Positions 36,020 to 45,585 are shown, counted from the stretch's first letter. The stretch is 64,000 bases of DNA from a bacterium (GCA_030431975.1 JAUIHP010000003.1:1-64000), one strand, 5' to 3'. Translations and numbers: made by a program. The notes: a model not told the origin generated them from the letters alone.

Positions 36020-37093
36020 ATGCTCAAGCGACACGTTGCCCTGCCGGCAACCTGCATCTGTCTGGCGCTGGCGCTTCCAAGCCAGAGCGAATCTGCGACA
36101 AGTCTCTCTGCGACCGAAATCGAGCCCACGTCCATGAAACCCATCTACGAAAGCGTCGACTGGATGGGGCAGCGCATCGCGATCGCCCGGGCAGAATCTG
36201 CTATCGAGACGTCTCTATGGCGATCCGACGGGTCCGACTGGAACGAGGTCCCCGACGCTCAGTCACGGGGAGTCCACAGCATCGCCGCCTACGGCTCCGG
36301 CGTTGTCGTGGCGGGATCGAATGCAGACGATCGGTCCTTCGTCCGTGCCTGGGACGGCAAGACCTGGACTGACATCGGGACCGGTTTGGAGGGACGGATT
36401 CACGACGTTGCGACCTACCGCGGAGGGGTCGTGGCCGTCGGGGAGTTCGTTGCCGAGAACGCGGCGGGCTCTGTCATGAATGTAGGGCTCTGGGAGGATG
36501 ACAATTGGTTGGCTCTCGGGTCAGGGACGGACGAGGCCATCCACGTCGCTCTGAACGTAGAGGATCGCCTCGTGATCGGAGGTCGGTTCACGGTCCTCAA
36601 CGATTCTCCCCTAACCTACCTCGCCTCGTGGGACGGGTCGGGCTGGAACCCGGCTCCCTTCGATGTGCCGGGTCCGGTTCTTTCGATCGTGGAAGCACCT
36701 GCCGGAAACGGCGTCATCGTTTCCGGTCGGGTCCAGTCTGCGCCGGGGTTGCTCTCGGAATACACGATCTTATGGAGCGACATCGAGGCCCGGGCGGCGA
36801 ACGAGACACCGTCCGTCTCCATCCCGACGTCTCCCTCGCTCAGCTTTTCACGACCCGCCCCCAATCCCGTCACCAGCGAGACGACTCTTCGATTCGTCGC
36901 ACCGACGACCGGTCACGCGGTGGTTCGAATCTACGACGCGACCGGCCGGGAAGTGGACGAGCCACTGTCCCGAACCGTCGGTGCAGGCGACCATGCGTTT
37001 ACTCTCGATGCCTCGCGACTGGACAGCGGCGTCTACTTCGCCCGACTCCGCTTCGAAGGCCAAACCCGCAGCCAGAAACTCGTCGTCCGCTAG
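36020..37093 (+). CDS. Secreted beta-propeller-like protein with T9SS sorting domain
   Basis: 357 aa with a signal peptide (MLKRHVALPATCICLALALPSQS) and a GGGGG-type ribosome site. The body has repeated WDG..W..(L/I)G units (RAWDGKTWTDIGTGLEG, GLWEDDNWLALGSGTDE, SWDGSGWNPAPFD) alternating with VVAVGEFV and LVIGGRFTVL strands, as in Kelch-like or delta-60-type repeat proteins. The C-terminus (PNPVTSETTLRF..., ARLRFEGQTRSQKLVVR) is a T9SS tail. Eighteen nt separate it from the next gene, which is probably co-transcribed. Confidence 0.82.
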   Translation: MLKRHVALPATCICLALALPSQSESATSLSATEIEPTSMKPIYESVDWMGQRIAIARAESAIETSLWRSDGSDWNEVPDAQSRGVHSIAAYGSGVVVAGSNADDRSFVRAWDGKTWTDIGTGLEGRIHDVATYRGGVVAVGEFVAENAAGSVMNVGLWEDDNWLALGSGTDEAIHVALNVEDRLVIGGRFTVLNDSPLTYLASWDGSGWNPAPFDVPGPVLSIVEAPAGNGVIVSGRVQSAPGLLSEYTILWSDIEARAANETPSVSIPTSPSLSFSRPAPNPVTSETTLRFVAPTTGHAVVRIYDATGREVDEPLSRTVGAGDHAFTLDASRLDSGVYFARLRFEGQTRSQKLVVR

Positions 37094-37111
37094 GACAGGA
37101 AAGGAAGAATC

Positions 37112-39109
37112 ATGTTCGACATCGCCAGAACCAAACGTTTCTTGTCCGCCGCCGCGACCGTCTCCCTTTCGGCAGGATCGCTGATCATCACGGAAGCACT
37201 GACTTCGGAAGCCGAAGCAGCCTGGGGAATCCCTAGACCGATGATCGAGGTGCAAACCCCAAGGCACCGCCCGGGGTATACAGGATCCGCCGAGCTGAGC
37301 CGTCGTGAGAACGACACCTACGGTCCATCGGTCGCCCAGATCTGTATCGGCAGTCCGACGCCGTTGCACATGTTGCTCTACACCAACGCCTATGGCGACA
37401 ACCTCCTCGCCGAGGACGAGTACTGTGGAGGAAACCTAGGAGTCTTCCTCGAGTTGGACAACGCGGCCGACTACGAACTCGGCGCCCGCGTGGAGTCGGG
37501 TCCGCCTCTCGGAATCGGAGGACGATGGCAATACCATCGTCTGAGTGCCGACGGCGAGTACTTCGCAAAGATCCGGCCTCAGTCCGATGTGAGGGGAGCA
37601 GATGAGGCCTACGGCGTAACCACACTCAAGGTCGAAACCAGAGTTCCCGGAACGACGATTTTTGGAAACGGTAAGCAAGCCATTATCAGCGGAATGAGTG
37701 TGATCACTCCGTCCTTCTTCTTTGAAGGTACCGCCAACCACGTCTATGTATCGACTCGGGAAGCAGGAACGAGCAACGATTGGCAACTCGCAGCGATCGA
37801 TCTCGATGATCTCATGAACGGATCGATGGTCACGCTGGACACTTCCCACTTCACCGACATCAATGGCTCCTTCGATGTTCGATCCCCCTTCGTCGTGTCG
37901 GATGGAGCTGGTGGCCACACTCTCTACTTCGCTTCGAAGGAGTCGACGATTGGGGATCCGACGACGGACTATGACATCTGGTCGTCACAATGGAACTCGT
38001 CCAACGGTCGCTGGGATCCTCCGGCCCAGCTTGCCGGCCCGATCAACGGCCCCACTGATGAGATCGATCCATGCGTGGACGACTCCGTAGTTCCCAACCG
38101 CATGTACTTCAGTCGCGCCGGCGTCCGAGAAGTGTGCCGAGGCGTGATCTGCTCTCCGGAGGCCGTATTCGACCTCTATGTTTCTGAGGACGGAGTGGAC
38201 TACACCGGAGGGACTTCGACTGTGCCCGGTGCGCCGACGGGATTGGTCGCGAATGAAGCCGAGGGCTACGTCTCACTTTCGTGGTCCAGCGTTGCAGATG
38301 CGCAGCTCTATTTCGTCTACCGCGAGGAAAACTTCGTCAGCTCTTACGGCCCTGGGACGACGAAAACCCGGGAGATCCGTGCGGTGACAGACGCAACCAG
38401 CTACGTCGATCCACTCTTCAACCAGGTCAAACGCGACTACATCACGGCAGACGTCGAGTACTGGGTGACGGCGGTCACGGACGGGGGCGAGTCGAGCCTT
38501 TCGGCGCCCGTCGTTCACTCGTGGACCGACCCGGCGCTGAGCCCGGTTACCCTGTCCTGCGTAACGACCACCGTCGACTTGGCGGACTTGTCGGGACAAA
38601 CCGCACAGGTGGACCTCACCTACTGCGCGAACCCGAACCAAGTCTACAGGATCGGCAAGGCACCGCTGTCCGCCGAGCGTTTCGCCAGCCGCACGATCAA
38701 CACGAGTGGGCTGCTTCACAACCCGCTTCCGTGTCCGTGCCTTCTGATCGGACACCAGGCCCAATCAGTTACCGACCACGATGTTCTGTTGAACGGAGAG
38801 TACGTCTACCGACTCCAGCGGAAGACGCCGGCAACCCATCTCTCGAATGGATCGATCCTCAGCCGTTCCGGACCCAACCACGAGACACGCATCCGCGTGC
38901 GAGTTCCGGCAGACGTCTTTCCACCGTCCGGTGGGGATGCAGTCGTTGACGCGGATGATCTTGCGGAATTCAACTTCGCCTACTCGACGGGAGATGTCGT
39001 CCACCATCCTCTTTGTGATCTGGACGGCGATGGCGTGATCGACAGCGTGGATCAGGGACTCTTTACGAGTTGGTACAATGCGTACGTAGGAGGCGCCTGT
39101 GTGCCATGA
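37112..39109 (+). CDS. Secreted protein with FnIII-like and dockerin-like domains
   Basis: 665 aa; ATG with AGGAAAGGA upstream, signal peptide MFDIARTKRFLSAAATVSLS... The N-terminal 330 residues are strand-rich and resemble a WD40-like (PD40) propeller (SPFVVSDGAGGHTLYFASK, SDYDIW-type YDIWSSQW). A fibronectin type III domain follows (APTGLVANEAEGYVSLSWSSV). The C-terminus has two Ca-loop helices (VVDADDLAEFNFAY and DLDGDGVIDSVDQGLF), a dockerin type I-like pair, instead of a T9SS tail. Dockerins bind cohesins on scaffold proteins; no cohesin gene is visible here. Confidence 0.78.
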   Translation: MFDIARTKRFLSAAATVSLSAGSLIITEALTSEAEAAWGIPRPMIEVQTPRHRPGYTGSAELSRRENDTYGPSVAQICIGSPTPLHMLLYTNAYGDNLLAEDEYCGGNLGVFLELDNAADYELGARVESGPPLGIGGRWQYHRLSADGEYFAKIRPQSDVRGADEAYGVTTLKVETRVPGTTIFGNGKQAIISGMSVITPSFFFEGTANHVYVSTREAGTSNDWQLAAIDLDDLMNGSMVTLDTSHFTDINGSFDVRSPFVVSDGAGGHTLYFASKESTIGDPTTDYDIWSSQWNSSNGRWDPPAQLAGPINGPTDEIDPCVDDSVVPNRMYFSRAGVREVCRGVICSPEAVFDLYVSEDGVDYTGGTSTVPGAPTGLVANEAEGYVSLSWSSVADAQLYFVYREENFVSSYGPGTTKTREIRAVTDATSYVDPLFNQVKRDYITADVEYWVTAVTDGGESSLSAPVVHSWTDPALSPVTLSCVTTTVDLADLSGQTAQVDLTYCANPNQVYRIGKAPLSAERFASRTINTSGLLHNPLPCPCLLIGHQAQSVTDHDVLLNGEYVYRLQRKTPATHLSNGSILSRSGPNHETRIRVRVPADVFPPSGGDAVVDADDLAEFNFAYSTGDVVHHPLCDLDGDGVIDSVDQGLFTSWYNAYVGGACVP

Positions 39110-39121
39110 TGGAGTCGTCGG

Positions 39122-39194
39122 CAAGATTGAATCCGCAGTTGATGCGGTAGGCTCTGTCAAGATTGGAGTCTGCAGTTGATGCTGTAGTCTCTGC
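39122..39194. repeat. Two tandem imperfect 36/37-bp repeats
   Basis: Each copy begins CAAGATTG and contains CAGTTGATGC and a TAG.CTCTG end; they differ at several bases and one indel. They follow the dockerin-like gene immediately. The first has a small dyad (CCGCA...TGCGG), so they could act in transcript ending. Confidence 0.6.
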
Positions 39195-39326
39195 CAGTTC
39201 GAGCGCGGCGGAGGAAACGTTCCTCCGCCCGGATCCGGGTGGGTCCGGCAACAACCAAGCAGCGAACCGCACATCTGAAGCGCCCCGTATTTGCCAGAGA
39301 CTCCATTCTTTGGCAGGATGCGCTCC

Positions 39327-40844
39327 ATGAGAACTCGCAAACATGCTCCGGGGAAGATTGAGAAACTCGTTGCGGCAGACGGTGCACAACGAAGGATCAC
39401 GTCCGGGTTCTTGCATTCGAGGAACCTGTCCCTGGCCAAGCCGTTCCTGATCCTCCTGTTCACCTTGACGGGATGGCAGACCCTTTCGGCCACACCAGTC
39501 CCAGACACCCACACGATCCCGATGGACGCGGAAGCGATCGTCTCCACGACCCAAAAACTCGTCGATGCCTACGAAGAGTTCGGTTGGTTCTCCGGCACCG
39601 TCCTGCTGGCCCGCAATGGCGAGCCGGTCTATGAGAAGTCCTGCGGATATGCCGATCGCCAGGGTGCGGTGCCCAACCAGCGAGAAACGAAATACAACCT
39701 CGGTTCGATCGCGAAGCACTACACCGCGGTTCTGGTCTTGCAACTGGTCGAGGAAGGCCGACTCGGCCTGGATGATCCTCTTCAGAGTTTCGATCTGGGA
39801 TTTGCCCCTGAAATCGCGGAGCGGATCACGGTGCGATACTTGCTGCATCATCAGTCCGGGTTCAAGGACATCTTCACCGCCGAGTATCGCGCGAACGCAC
39901 TCGCCTACGACACGATTGCCAAGCGCCTGGAGTTGCTGAAGGATGCCCCCTTACTCTTCGAGCCCGGCACCGAGAGCCGCTACTCGAACTACGGGTACGT
40001 CGTGCTTGGGGCGATCCTGGAAAAGGTGACGCAGAAGCCTTTCGCCACCCTGCTTGAAGAGCGCATTTTTGATCGGCTTGGGCTGGCCGATTCCGTCTAT
40101 CCCTATCGCGCGGATGCCGCCAACCAGTCGCTTCGTTACACCTTCAATCATGCGGGACAGCAGGTTCTGGTCGGCGTAACCGAGCACCATGGACCCGATG
40201 GCGGAATCGAGGCCACCGTGGCTGATGTGCTGGCCTTCTACCGGGCCCTGTTCTACAACGACACCCTCCTACCGCGCGCGGAAACAACCGCCGGGGAGTA
40301 CTTCGTGGCCCGCGAGGGACACTTCGGAGCATACGGAGGTGGCAAGGGTGTAAGCGCGGCTGTGGAAATGGACCTGACGAACGATTACCAGATCGTGGTG
40401 CTGACCAATACCGACCAGCTGGTGGCCGAGGAAATCTCGGGACGCATCTACTCCTTCATCGAGTCCGGCCATCATGAACCCGCCCTACTCCCTCCGGAAG
40501 TCTTCGCGTGGTCACGATTCACAGAACTGGGTGAGGAGAGTTTTCGGGCCGATGCCAGAGATCTCTACAAGCAGGCGGGGTATGAGCAGTTCATTGGTCG
40601 GACCATCAACGAACTGGGGATGTCGTTGCTGGAGAACCAAAGCTGGGAGGATGCCCTGGCTATCTTCGGCGTGCTGGTTTCGTGGTTTCCCGACGCACCT
40701 CAGGTCTACGACAGCCTCGCCCAAGCCTATCTGAAGATGGGAGACATGAAGCGCGCGGCCGAGACGTTCCGTGAAGCCAGGCGCCTTCAGCCGGACTTTG
40801 ATAGCGACTATTCGCCGGACAACTTCGGATTGAACGAGCCCTGA
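39327..40844 (+). CDS. Serine beta-lactamase-family hydrolase (S12/class C-like) with C-terminal TPR
   Basis: 505 aa from the ATG at 39327 (AGGA upstream); the start is uncertain because other ATG/TTG codons lie nearby. One hydrophobic segment (FLILLFTLTGWQTLSA) is a signal or anchor. The domain is of the penicillin-binding/esterase type: LGSIAKHYTAVLVLQ (SxxK, Ser127), YSNYGYVVLG (YxN), and a YGGGKG in place of KTG/HxG. Such enzymes may be D-Ala-D-Ala peptidases, esterases or peptide hydrolases. The C-terminus has TPR-like helices (FREARRLQPDF). Downstream is a convergent gene 40 nt away. Confidence 0.85.
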   Translation: MRTRKHAPGKIEKLVAADGAQRRITSGFLHSRNLSLAKPFLILLFTLTGWQTLSATPVPDTHTIPMDAEAIVSTTQKLVDAYEEFGWFSGTVLLARNGEPVYEKSCGYADRQGAVPNQRETKYNLGSIAKHYTAVLVLQLVEEGRLGLDDPLQSFDLGFAPEIAERITVRYLLHHQSGFKDIFTAEYRANALAYDTIAKRLELLKDAPLLFEPGTESRYSNYGYVVLGAILEKVTQKPFATLLEERIFDRLGLADSVYPYRADAANQSLRYTFNHAGQQVLVGVTEHHGPDGGIEATVADVLAFYRALFYNDTLLPRAETTAGEYFVAREGHFGAYGGGKGVSAAVEMDLTNDYQIVVLTNTDQLVAEEISGRIYSFIESGHHEPALLPPEVFAWSRFTELGEESFRADARDLYKQAGYEQFIGRTINELGMSLLENQSWEDALAIFGVLVSWFPDAPQVYDSLAQAYLKMGDMKRAAETFREARRLQPDFDSDYSPDNFGLNEP

Positions 40845-40884
40845 TCGGGAGCAACCTGGACATCGCGCGCCCTGACCTTCACTC

Positions 40885-42093
40885 TCAGATCAGCTGCGAG
40901 AGCAAGGTTCTCGCCGGCACTGCGATGGGTCGCCCATCCGTCGCGAACGCAGACGAATCAACGAATGGACTCTCGAAAACGACCTGGAAGGCGTACGGGA
41001 CCTTCAGCATCTCTTGGTAGATGCCCAGACTCTTCGCTATCGAGCCTTCCGCATGCTTGGCCTCGACCAGAAACCACGGCTTACCATCCCGAACGACAAC
41101 GAAGTCGACCTCCCGCCCTTCTTTGTCTCGGAGATACCCCAACTCGAACTTCCCTAAACCAAGATCCGTCCATCCCTCGACCGCCTTCAGCAGATGACAC
41201 GCGATGAACGTCTCTGTACGTGCACCGGCGTCGTCGATCGAAGACCAGTCCCGCAAGTACCACTTCGGTTCCTTCCGCAACGATCGCGAAACGTTTCGAA
41301 ACCAGGGCCGGACCAGGAATCCAAGATGCAGGTCCCGAAGAATGTCGATCCACCGCCGTGCCGTGTCGACAGAGATACGCACGTGCTTTGCGAGGTTGCT
41401 GTAGACCAGCTGCTCGGCGGAACGACTCGCGAGGTGCTGAACCAACACGGACATCTGGTCGAGCTGCTGCACCTGCGTCATGTCCCGAATATCTTCCCGG
41501 ACCAACTGTTCGAAACGCAGCGACTGCCACCGGCGGCTGAAGCGCGAATCACGCTTCACGAACGGCTCCGGATATCCACCGTGCGTCCACAAGGCGTCGA
41601 ACTCGGAAGGCTTTGGCTTCTTCGGCGGCCGGATGATGGAATCCGGATCCGGTAGCGACGTCGTGATCGTTTCGGCAACCGAGAAGGGATGCATGCGGTA
41701 GTGGAAGTAGCGCCCCATGAGACTGTCCCCTCCGCGACGGTAGACATCCATTCGGCTACTTCCGGTAACCATGACTCGGGCCCGATCCTTGTAGGAGTCA
41801 TAGAAACCCTTTAGGAACGACTTCCAGCGTCGGTACTTGTGGAGCTCGTCGAAGAACAGTAGAGGAGGCTCTTCACGAAGACGGTTCAAGTCGAAGTGAT
41901 CCACCAGCGCCCGAGGCCCGGCAAGGATCCGTTCGCGATCATCGACGTTGTCCCAGTTGGCATAGGCATCCGCGAGCCCCCGGCAGGTCGTCGTCTTACC
42001 GACCTGTCGCGGACCCGAGACCAGGCTCATCTGTTGGTTCTGGGCGAAGTGTTCCCGGAGGAACTCGTCGTAGATTCGGGGGCGAGAGCGCAT
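40885..42093 (-). CDS. AAA-family ATPase with DUF4143 nuclease-like domain
   Basis: 402 aa. Walker A is GPRQVGKTT (residues 27-35) and Walker B is LLFFDELHKY (Asp82, Glu83). The C-terminal part has a DUF4143-type fold with LGKFELGYLRDKEGREVDFVVVRDGKPWFLVEAKHAEG, a PD-(D/E)xK-like pattern (E...D...E-x-K). This family is widespread, usually stand-alone, laterally transferred and of unknown role. Its start codon lies 24 nt from an operator-like set of palindromic repeats, so it is probably tightly controlled. Single gene, divergent from a small hypothetical gene. Confidence 0.92.
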   Translation of the reverse strand: MRSRPRIYDEFLREHFAQNQQMSLVSGPRQVGKTTTCRGLADAYANWDNVDDRERILAGPRALVDHFDLNRLREEPPLLFFDELHKYRRWKSFLKGFYDSYKDRARVMVTGSSRMDVYRRGGDSLMGRYFHYRMHPFSVAETITTSLPDPDSIIRPPKKPKPSEFDALWTHGGYPEPFVKRDSRFSRRWQSLRFEQLVREDIRDMTQVQQLDQMSVLVQHLASRSAEQLVYSNLAKHVRISVDTARRWIDILRDLHLGFLVRPWFRNVSRSLRKEPKWYLRDWSSIDDAGARTETFIACHLLKAVEGWTDLGLGKFELGYLRDKEGREVDFVVVRDGKPWFLVEAKHAEGSIAKSLGIYQEMLKVPYAFQVVFESPFVDSSAFATDGRPIAVPARTLLSQLI

Positions 42094-42100
42094 ACGACTA

Positions 42101-42168
42101 TTTTCGGTATGATCGCAAAATGGTCAAGACCATTTTCGGCACGACCGTAAAATGGTCACGACCATCTT
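42101..42168. promoter_or_regulatory. Two 32-bp repeats with AAAATGGTC-N2-GACCATTTT palindromes (likely operator)
   Basis: AAAATGGTC-AA-GACCATTTT at 42117-42136 is a perfect 20-bp palindrome, and AAAATGGTC-AC-GACCATCTT at 42149-42168 is the same with one mismatch. Their centres are 32 bp apart, about three helical turns, so two dimers would bind the same DNA face. The spacer TTTTCGG(T/C)A(T/C)GA also repeats. They occupy the promoter space between divergent genes at 42093 (minus) and 42172 (plus). The regulator is not apparent in the window. Confidence 0.7.
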
Positions 42169-42171
42169 ACG

Positions 42172-42471
42172 ATGCTGCGTATTTTGGCCAGCCCAAGGCC
42201 GCAAGCCGCCCCTGTGCTTCCCGCCAAAAAAAGACGGGACGTGGCGGACATGGTCCTCGGACAGCTCCAGCACCTCACCGACCACGCAGGACAGGTCGCG
42301 CTGCTCCGAAATGCCTTGTCGTCGAAATGGAGGCCGAATCAACGGCATGGTTGCGGAGTCCGGATGGTCGTCTATCTCGGGGACCGGGAGTTCCGACACG
42401 AAGCCGGGATCGACGTCGTCCCGTTCGAGCGGTTCGTGGAAGATGTCGACCGGGGGCTCTGGGCGGGCTAA
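42172..42471 (+). CDS. Small hypothetical protein
   Basis: 99 aa. The start at 42172 lies 3 nt past the palindromic repeats; an internal ATG at 42250 is an alternative. The frame has strong third-position G/C bias (VADMVLGQLQHL, GIDVVPFERFVEDV) and a soluble alpha/beta look. No family is recognised, and it could be a remnant of a longer gene. It precedes the S9 peptidase by 48 nt. Confidence 0.45.
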   Translation: MLRILASPRPQAAPVLPAKKRRDVADMVLGQLQHLTDHAGQVALLRNALSSKWRPNQRHGCGVRMVVYLGDREFRHEAGIDVVPFERFVEDVDRGLWAG

Positions 42472-42519
42472 CCTCCCCGCTTTGCCCCTCCCGCCTACCT
42501 TCTAACAAGGAGTCCCACC

Positions 42520-44670
42520 GTGGCTGTGAAATCCCCCGGCAAGTCCTCCGGACTGACTTTCGAAACTCTCATGTCCGTCGAACGCCTGGAGAGTTTCGTC
42601 CTGACGCCGGACGGCAGGTCCGCAATCGCGGTCGCGGGCCGACCGCAGCTCGAGGAGAACAGCATCGAGCGGACGCTTCTCCGCGTCGATCTCTCCACGG
42701 GTCGCTCTACAGAACTGACTCCGGGCGCGGGCAATCACACCCAGCCGGCTCTCTCCCCCGACGGGTCTCAACTCGCCTTCGCGAGCTCGCGGGACAAGGC
42801 GCACGGAGAGTCGGACGGAACGCAACTCTGGATCCTTCCTTTGGAAGGCGGAGAGGCGCGGCAGTTGACGACCGGTTACGGCGGTGCGTCATCTCCGGTG
42901 TGGTCGCCGGATGGAAAGCACATCGCTTTTGTCCGGTCGGTCATCGTCTCGGACGATTACCAGCCGCGCAAAGCCCCGACTAAGCGGCCGACTCAGGCGG
43001 AGATCTACGGTTCCGCCCACAGCAAGTCGAGTGCGCGCATCTCCGACCACCTTCTCTTCCGTCATTGGGACACGTGGCGCGACCGGCATCGTAACCATGT
43101 CTGCCTGGTCAACGTGGCCACCGGAAAGATCACGGACCTGACTCCGTTCGACTGCGATACACCGCCCTTATCTCTCGGCTCGGGAGCGGACATTGCGTTT
43201 GCTCCGGACGGCTCGGAGATCGCCTACGTCATGAACCCGGACGAGGTCGTGGCCACCTCGACCAACAACAGCATCTTCGTGCAGCGACTGATGGGGGGGC
43301 GACCGGCGGGAACACCGCAGTGCATCTCGAACTCGGATGCTTGCGATCAACACCCGCGCTACACGCCGGACGGAAGCCGCATCCTCTACCTGGCCATGGA
43401 TGTCCCCGGCTATGAAGCCGACCGACTGCGGATCAAGGCCTATGACCGAAAGACGAAGAAAACGGAAACCCACCTCGAGGCGTTCGACCGTACCGTCGGC
43501 GGGTTTCACTTCCAGTCCGACGACCGAGTCTCCTTCGTTTGTCCGGATCAGGGACGGCAGTCTCTCTACACCTATGACCTGGCAGCCAAACAGGTACGTC
43601 AACTGAGCCGCGGTCTCTACATAGGGTCGGCGCGACCGATCCCGAACCAGGATCCGAGTTCAGATGGAAGCTTTGTCGTGACCGTCGAATCGACAACTCG
43701 TCCTGCGGAGTTGGCCGTCTTCGAACCCACCGAGTCGTTTGCGCCGAAGCTTCAGACTCCGGAAGAACCGAAGTCTGCCGCCGCCAAAGGACGATCCTGG
43801 ATGGGAAGCGCCGACGGAGCGGAGACGACACGCGCCGGTCTCCGCATGTTGACGAGTCACCGCAAGGCGGTGGCCAAGACGAGCATGAACGATGCCGTCG
43901 ACTTCTGGGCGCCGGGCGCCGGAGGAACACCCATCCACGGTTTTCTCATCAAGCCGGCACGCTTCAGCGAGAAGAAGTCCTATCCGCTCATCCTGCTCAT
44001 TCACGGAGGTCCGCAGGCCGCCTTCGCCGATCACTTCCACTACCGCTGGAACTCACAGTACTTCGCCTCCCGCGGGGCGTGTGTCGCCTTCGTCAATCCG
44101 CGCGGCTCGATCGGCTACGGACAGAAGTTCACCGATCAGATCTCGGGCGACTGGGGCGGACGCTGTTACCAGGACATCATGCTTTGGCTGGACGCGCTGT
44201 TGGCGAAGAACAAGTTCCTCGACAAGAAGCGGATCGCTGCGGCCGGCGCCAGCTTCGGCGGCTTCATGGTCAACTGGATCGCCGGCAACTCCGACCGTTT
44301 CCGCGCTCTCGTTTCCCATGACGGCATCTTCAACGCGGAAACGATGGCCTACACGACCGAGGAACTCTGGTTCGACATCCACGAGCACGGTGGTGCGCCG
44401 CACGAGCCGGGCAAGCGAAGGGGCTTCCTCAAGTTCAGTCCTCATCTCAACGTGGCCAACTTCAAGACTCCGACTCTTGTCATTCAGGGGGGACAGGACT
44501 ACCGCTGTCCGGAGTCTGAAGGTCTTGGGATGTTCACCGCTCTTCAGTTGCAGGGCGTCGAATCGCGATATCTCTTCTTCCCCGATGAGGGACACTGGGT
44601 CATGCAGCCGGCGAACTCACAGGTTTGGTATCACGAAGTGCTCGACTGGATGATGAAGCACTTGAGCTGA
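42520..44670 (+). CDS. S9-family prolyl oligopeptidase/acylaminoacyl peptidase
   Basis: 716 aa; GTG start with AAGGAG upstream. Residues 20-430 form a beta-propeller with TolB-type repeats (LSPDGSQLAFASSRD, WSPDGKHIAFVRS, YTPDGSRILYLAMD). The alpha/beta-hydrolase domain holds the triad Ser578 (GASFGGFM), Asp660 (GGQDYRCP) and His692 (DEGHWV), and the oxyanion segment LIHGGPQAA. It should cleave small peptides in the cytoplasm, since no signal peptide is present. The M35-like gene starts 9 nt later, so both belong to one transcript. Confidence 0.95.
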   Translation: MAVKSPGKSSGLTFETLMSVERLESFVLTPDGRSAIAVAGRPQLEENSIERTLLRVDLSTGRSTELTPGAGNHTQPALSPDGSQLAFASSRDKAHGESDGTQLWILPLEGGEARQLTTGYGGASSPVWSPDGKHIAFVRSVIVSDDYQPRKAPTKRPTQAEIYGSAHSKSSARISDHLLFRHWDTWRDRHRNHVCLVNVATGKITDLTPFDCDTPPLSLGSGADIAFAPDGSEIAYVMNPDEVVATSTNNSIFVQRLMGGRPAGTPQCISNSDACDQHPRYTPDGSRILYLAMDVPGYEADRLRIKAYDRKTKKTETHLEAFDRTVGGFHFQSDDRVSFVCPDQGRQSLYTYDLAAKQVRQLSRGLYIGSARPIPNQDPSSDGSFVVTVESTTRPAELAVFEPTESFAPKLQTPEEPKSAAAKGRSWMGSADGAETTRAGLRMLTSHRKAVAKTSMNDAVDFWAPGAGGTPIHGFLIKPARFSEKKSYPLILLIHGGPQAAFADHFHYRWNSQYFASRGACVAFVNPRGSIGYGQKFTDQISGDWGGRCYQDIMLWLDALLAKNKFLDKKRIAAAGASFGGFMVNWIAGNSDRFRALVSHDGIFNAETMAYTTEELWFDIHEHGGAPHEPGKRRGFLKFSPHLNVANFKTPTLVIQGGQDYRCPESEGLGMFTALQLQGVESRYLFFPDEGHWVMQPANSQVWYHEVLDWMMKHLS

Positions 44671-44679
44671 GGAGAACCG

Positions 44680-45585
44680 ATGGGAACTCACTTCATTACT
44701 CCCAACTTGCAGGTCGTGACTCGAGCCGGACACACACTCAGCGATCCGGTCCGGGACGGGCTGACCCGAGCTTCCGGAATCGCGATCACAGCGCTCGACA
44801 AGACGCTTCGCGAAACCAAGGCAGCCGTGTCCCACCTTCACCAGGGTGGCGGCGGCGGATGCATCAATCCGTATCTTCGGAACGCTCTCTGCGACCACCT
44901 GCGACTGAGCTATGACTACTTCGTCTACGCGGACGGGCCGAACAACCGAGTCTATCGCCCGACTCAGCAGCCGGGTCACGAACGCCTCGTTTATGACACG
45001 CTCCTTCGAATCACCTGGCGGCTGGACCGGCTGTTGCGCGAGCTGAGTCAGAACCTCGTTCTTGTCGATGTGGCCTGGGCCAACAAGCGGGAGAACCGGC
45101 AGTACCGAAGGGCGCGCGATCAATACATGGCCCATGAGAAGGGGGATCGGGCGCTAAATCCGGCCCAGCTCGAAGGCGTGAATGCGGTCATCCATCGTCT
45201 GAAGGGCGTGACGGCCGGCTATCTTCGCGGAGGCAAGCTCGTTCGGCGCGGTGTCGTCGGCGAAGCCCCCGGCCGAATCCATATCGACTTCGAGACGCTG
45301 ACTGACGCCGGCAAGGAGAACCCGATCCGGTCCGTGGCCACGACCATCATCCACGAGGCGAGCCACAAGTACCTCGGCACCGAGGACCACGCCTACGAGT
45401 CGGACAAGATGTACCAGCTGCTCTTTCCGGAACCCGTACCCGAAGTCCACCCCAACGGCGTGTGGGAACAGCAGGGACAAGGCCGCGCGAGGAAGTGGGT
45501 TCAGATTGCGAAGCCGGCTCCGTTTGCGTTGGACAATGCAGACTCGGTCGCCCACTTCGCGATGGACGTCGGAGCTCACGTCTGA
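44680..45585 (+). CDS. M35-like (aspzincin) metalloendopeptidase
   Basis: 301 aa; GGAG ribosome site, 9 nt after the S9 gene. IIHEASHKYLGTEDHAYESD carries HExxH (His225, Glu226, His229) and, four residues on, GTxD (Asp236), the defining third zinc ligand of aspzincins such as deuterolysin and lysine-specific metalloendopeptidase. NADSVAHFAMD near the end matches the conserved NADxxxxF region. The N-terminal 210 residues are unassigned and no signal peptide is seen. Bacterial members without a signal are often toxin or effector domains, which makes its place beside a C58-like protease notable. Confidence 0.85.
   Translation: MGTHFITPNLQVVTRAGHTLSDPVRDGLTRASGIAITALDKTLRETKAAVSHLHQGGGGGCINPYLRNALCDHLRLSYDYFVYADGPNNRVYRPTQQPGHERLVYDTLLRITWRLDRLLRELSQNLVLVDVAWANKRENRQYRRARDQYMAHEKGDRALNPAQLEGVNAVIHRLKGVTAGYLRGGKLVRRGVVGEAPGRIHIDFETLTDAGKENPIRSVATTIIHEASHKYLGTEDHAYESDKMYQLLFPEPVPEVHPNGVWEQQGQGRARKWVQIAKPAPFALDNADSVAHFAMDVGAHV

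Noticed and set aside
39122..39194. 36-bp repeats as CRISPR
   Set aside because: Only two units with no spacer and several mismatches; no cas genes.
42101..42168. 32-bp repeats as a small CRISPR array
   Set aside because: The two units are contiguous with no unique spacers, are palindromic and sit in a divergent promoter; no cas gene is present.
42120..42983. Plus-strand frame starting in the palindromes and running into the S9 peptidase gene
   Set aside because: Out of frame with the peptidase, Arg/Pro-rich, and with an ATG that is part of the operator repeat.
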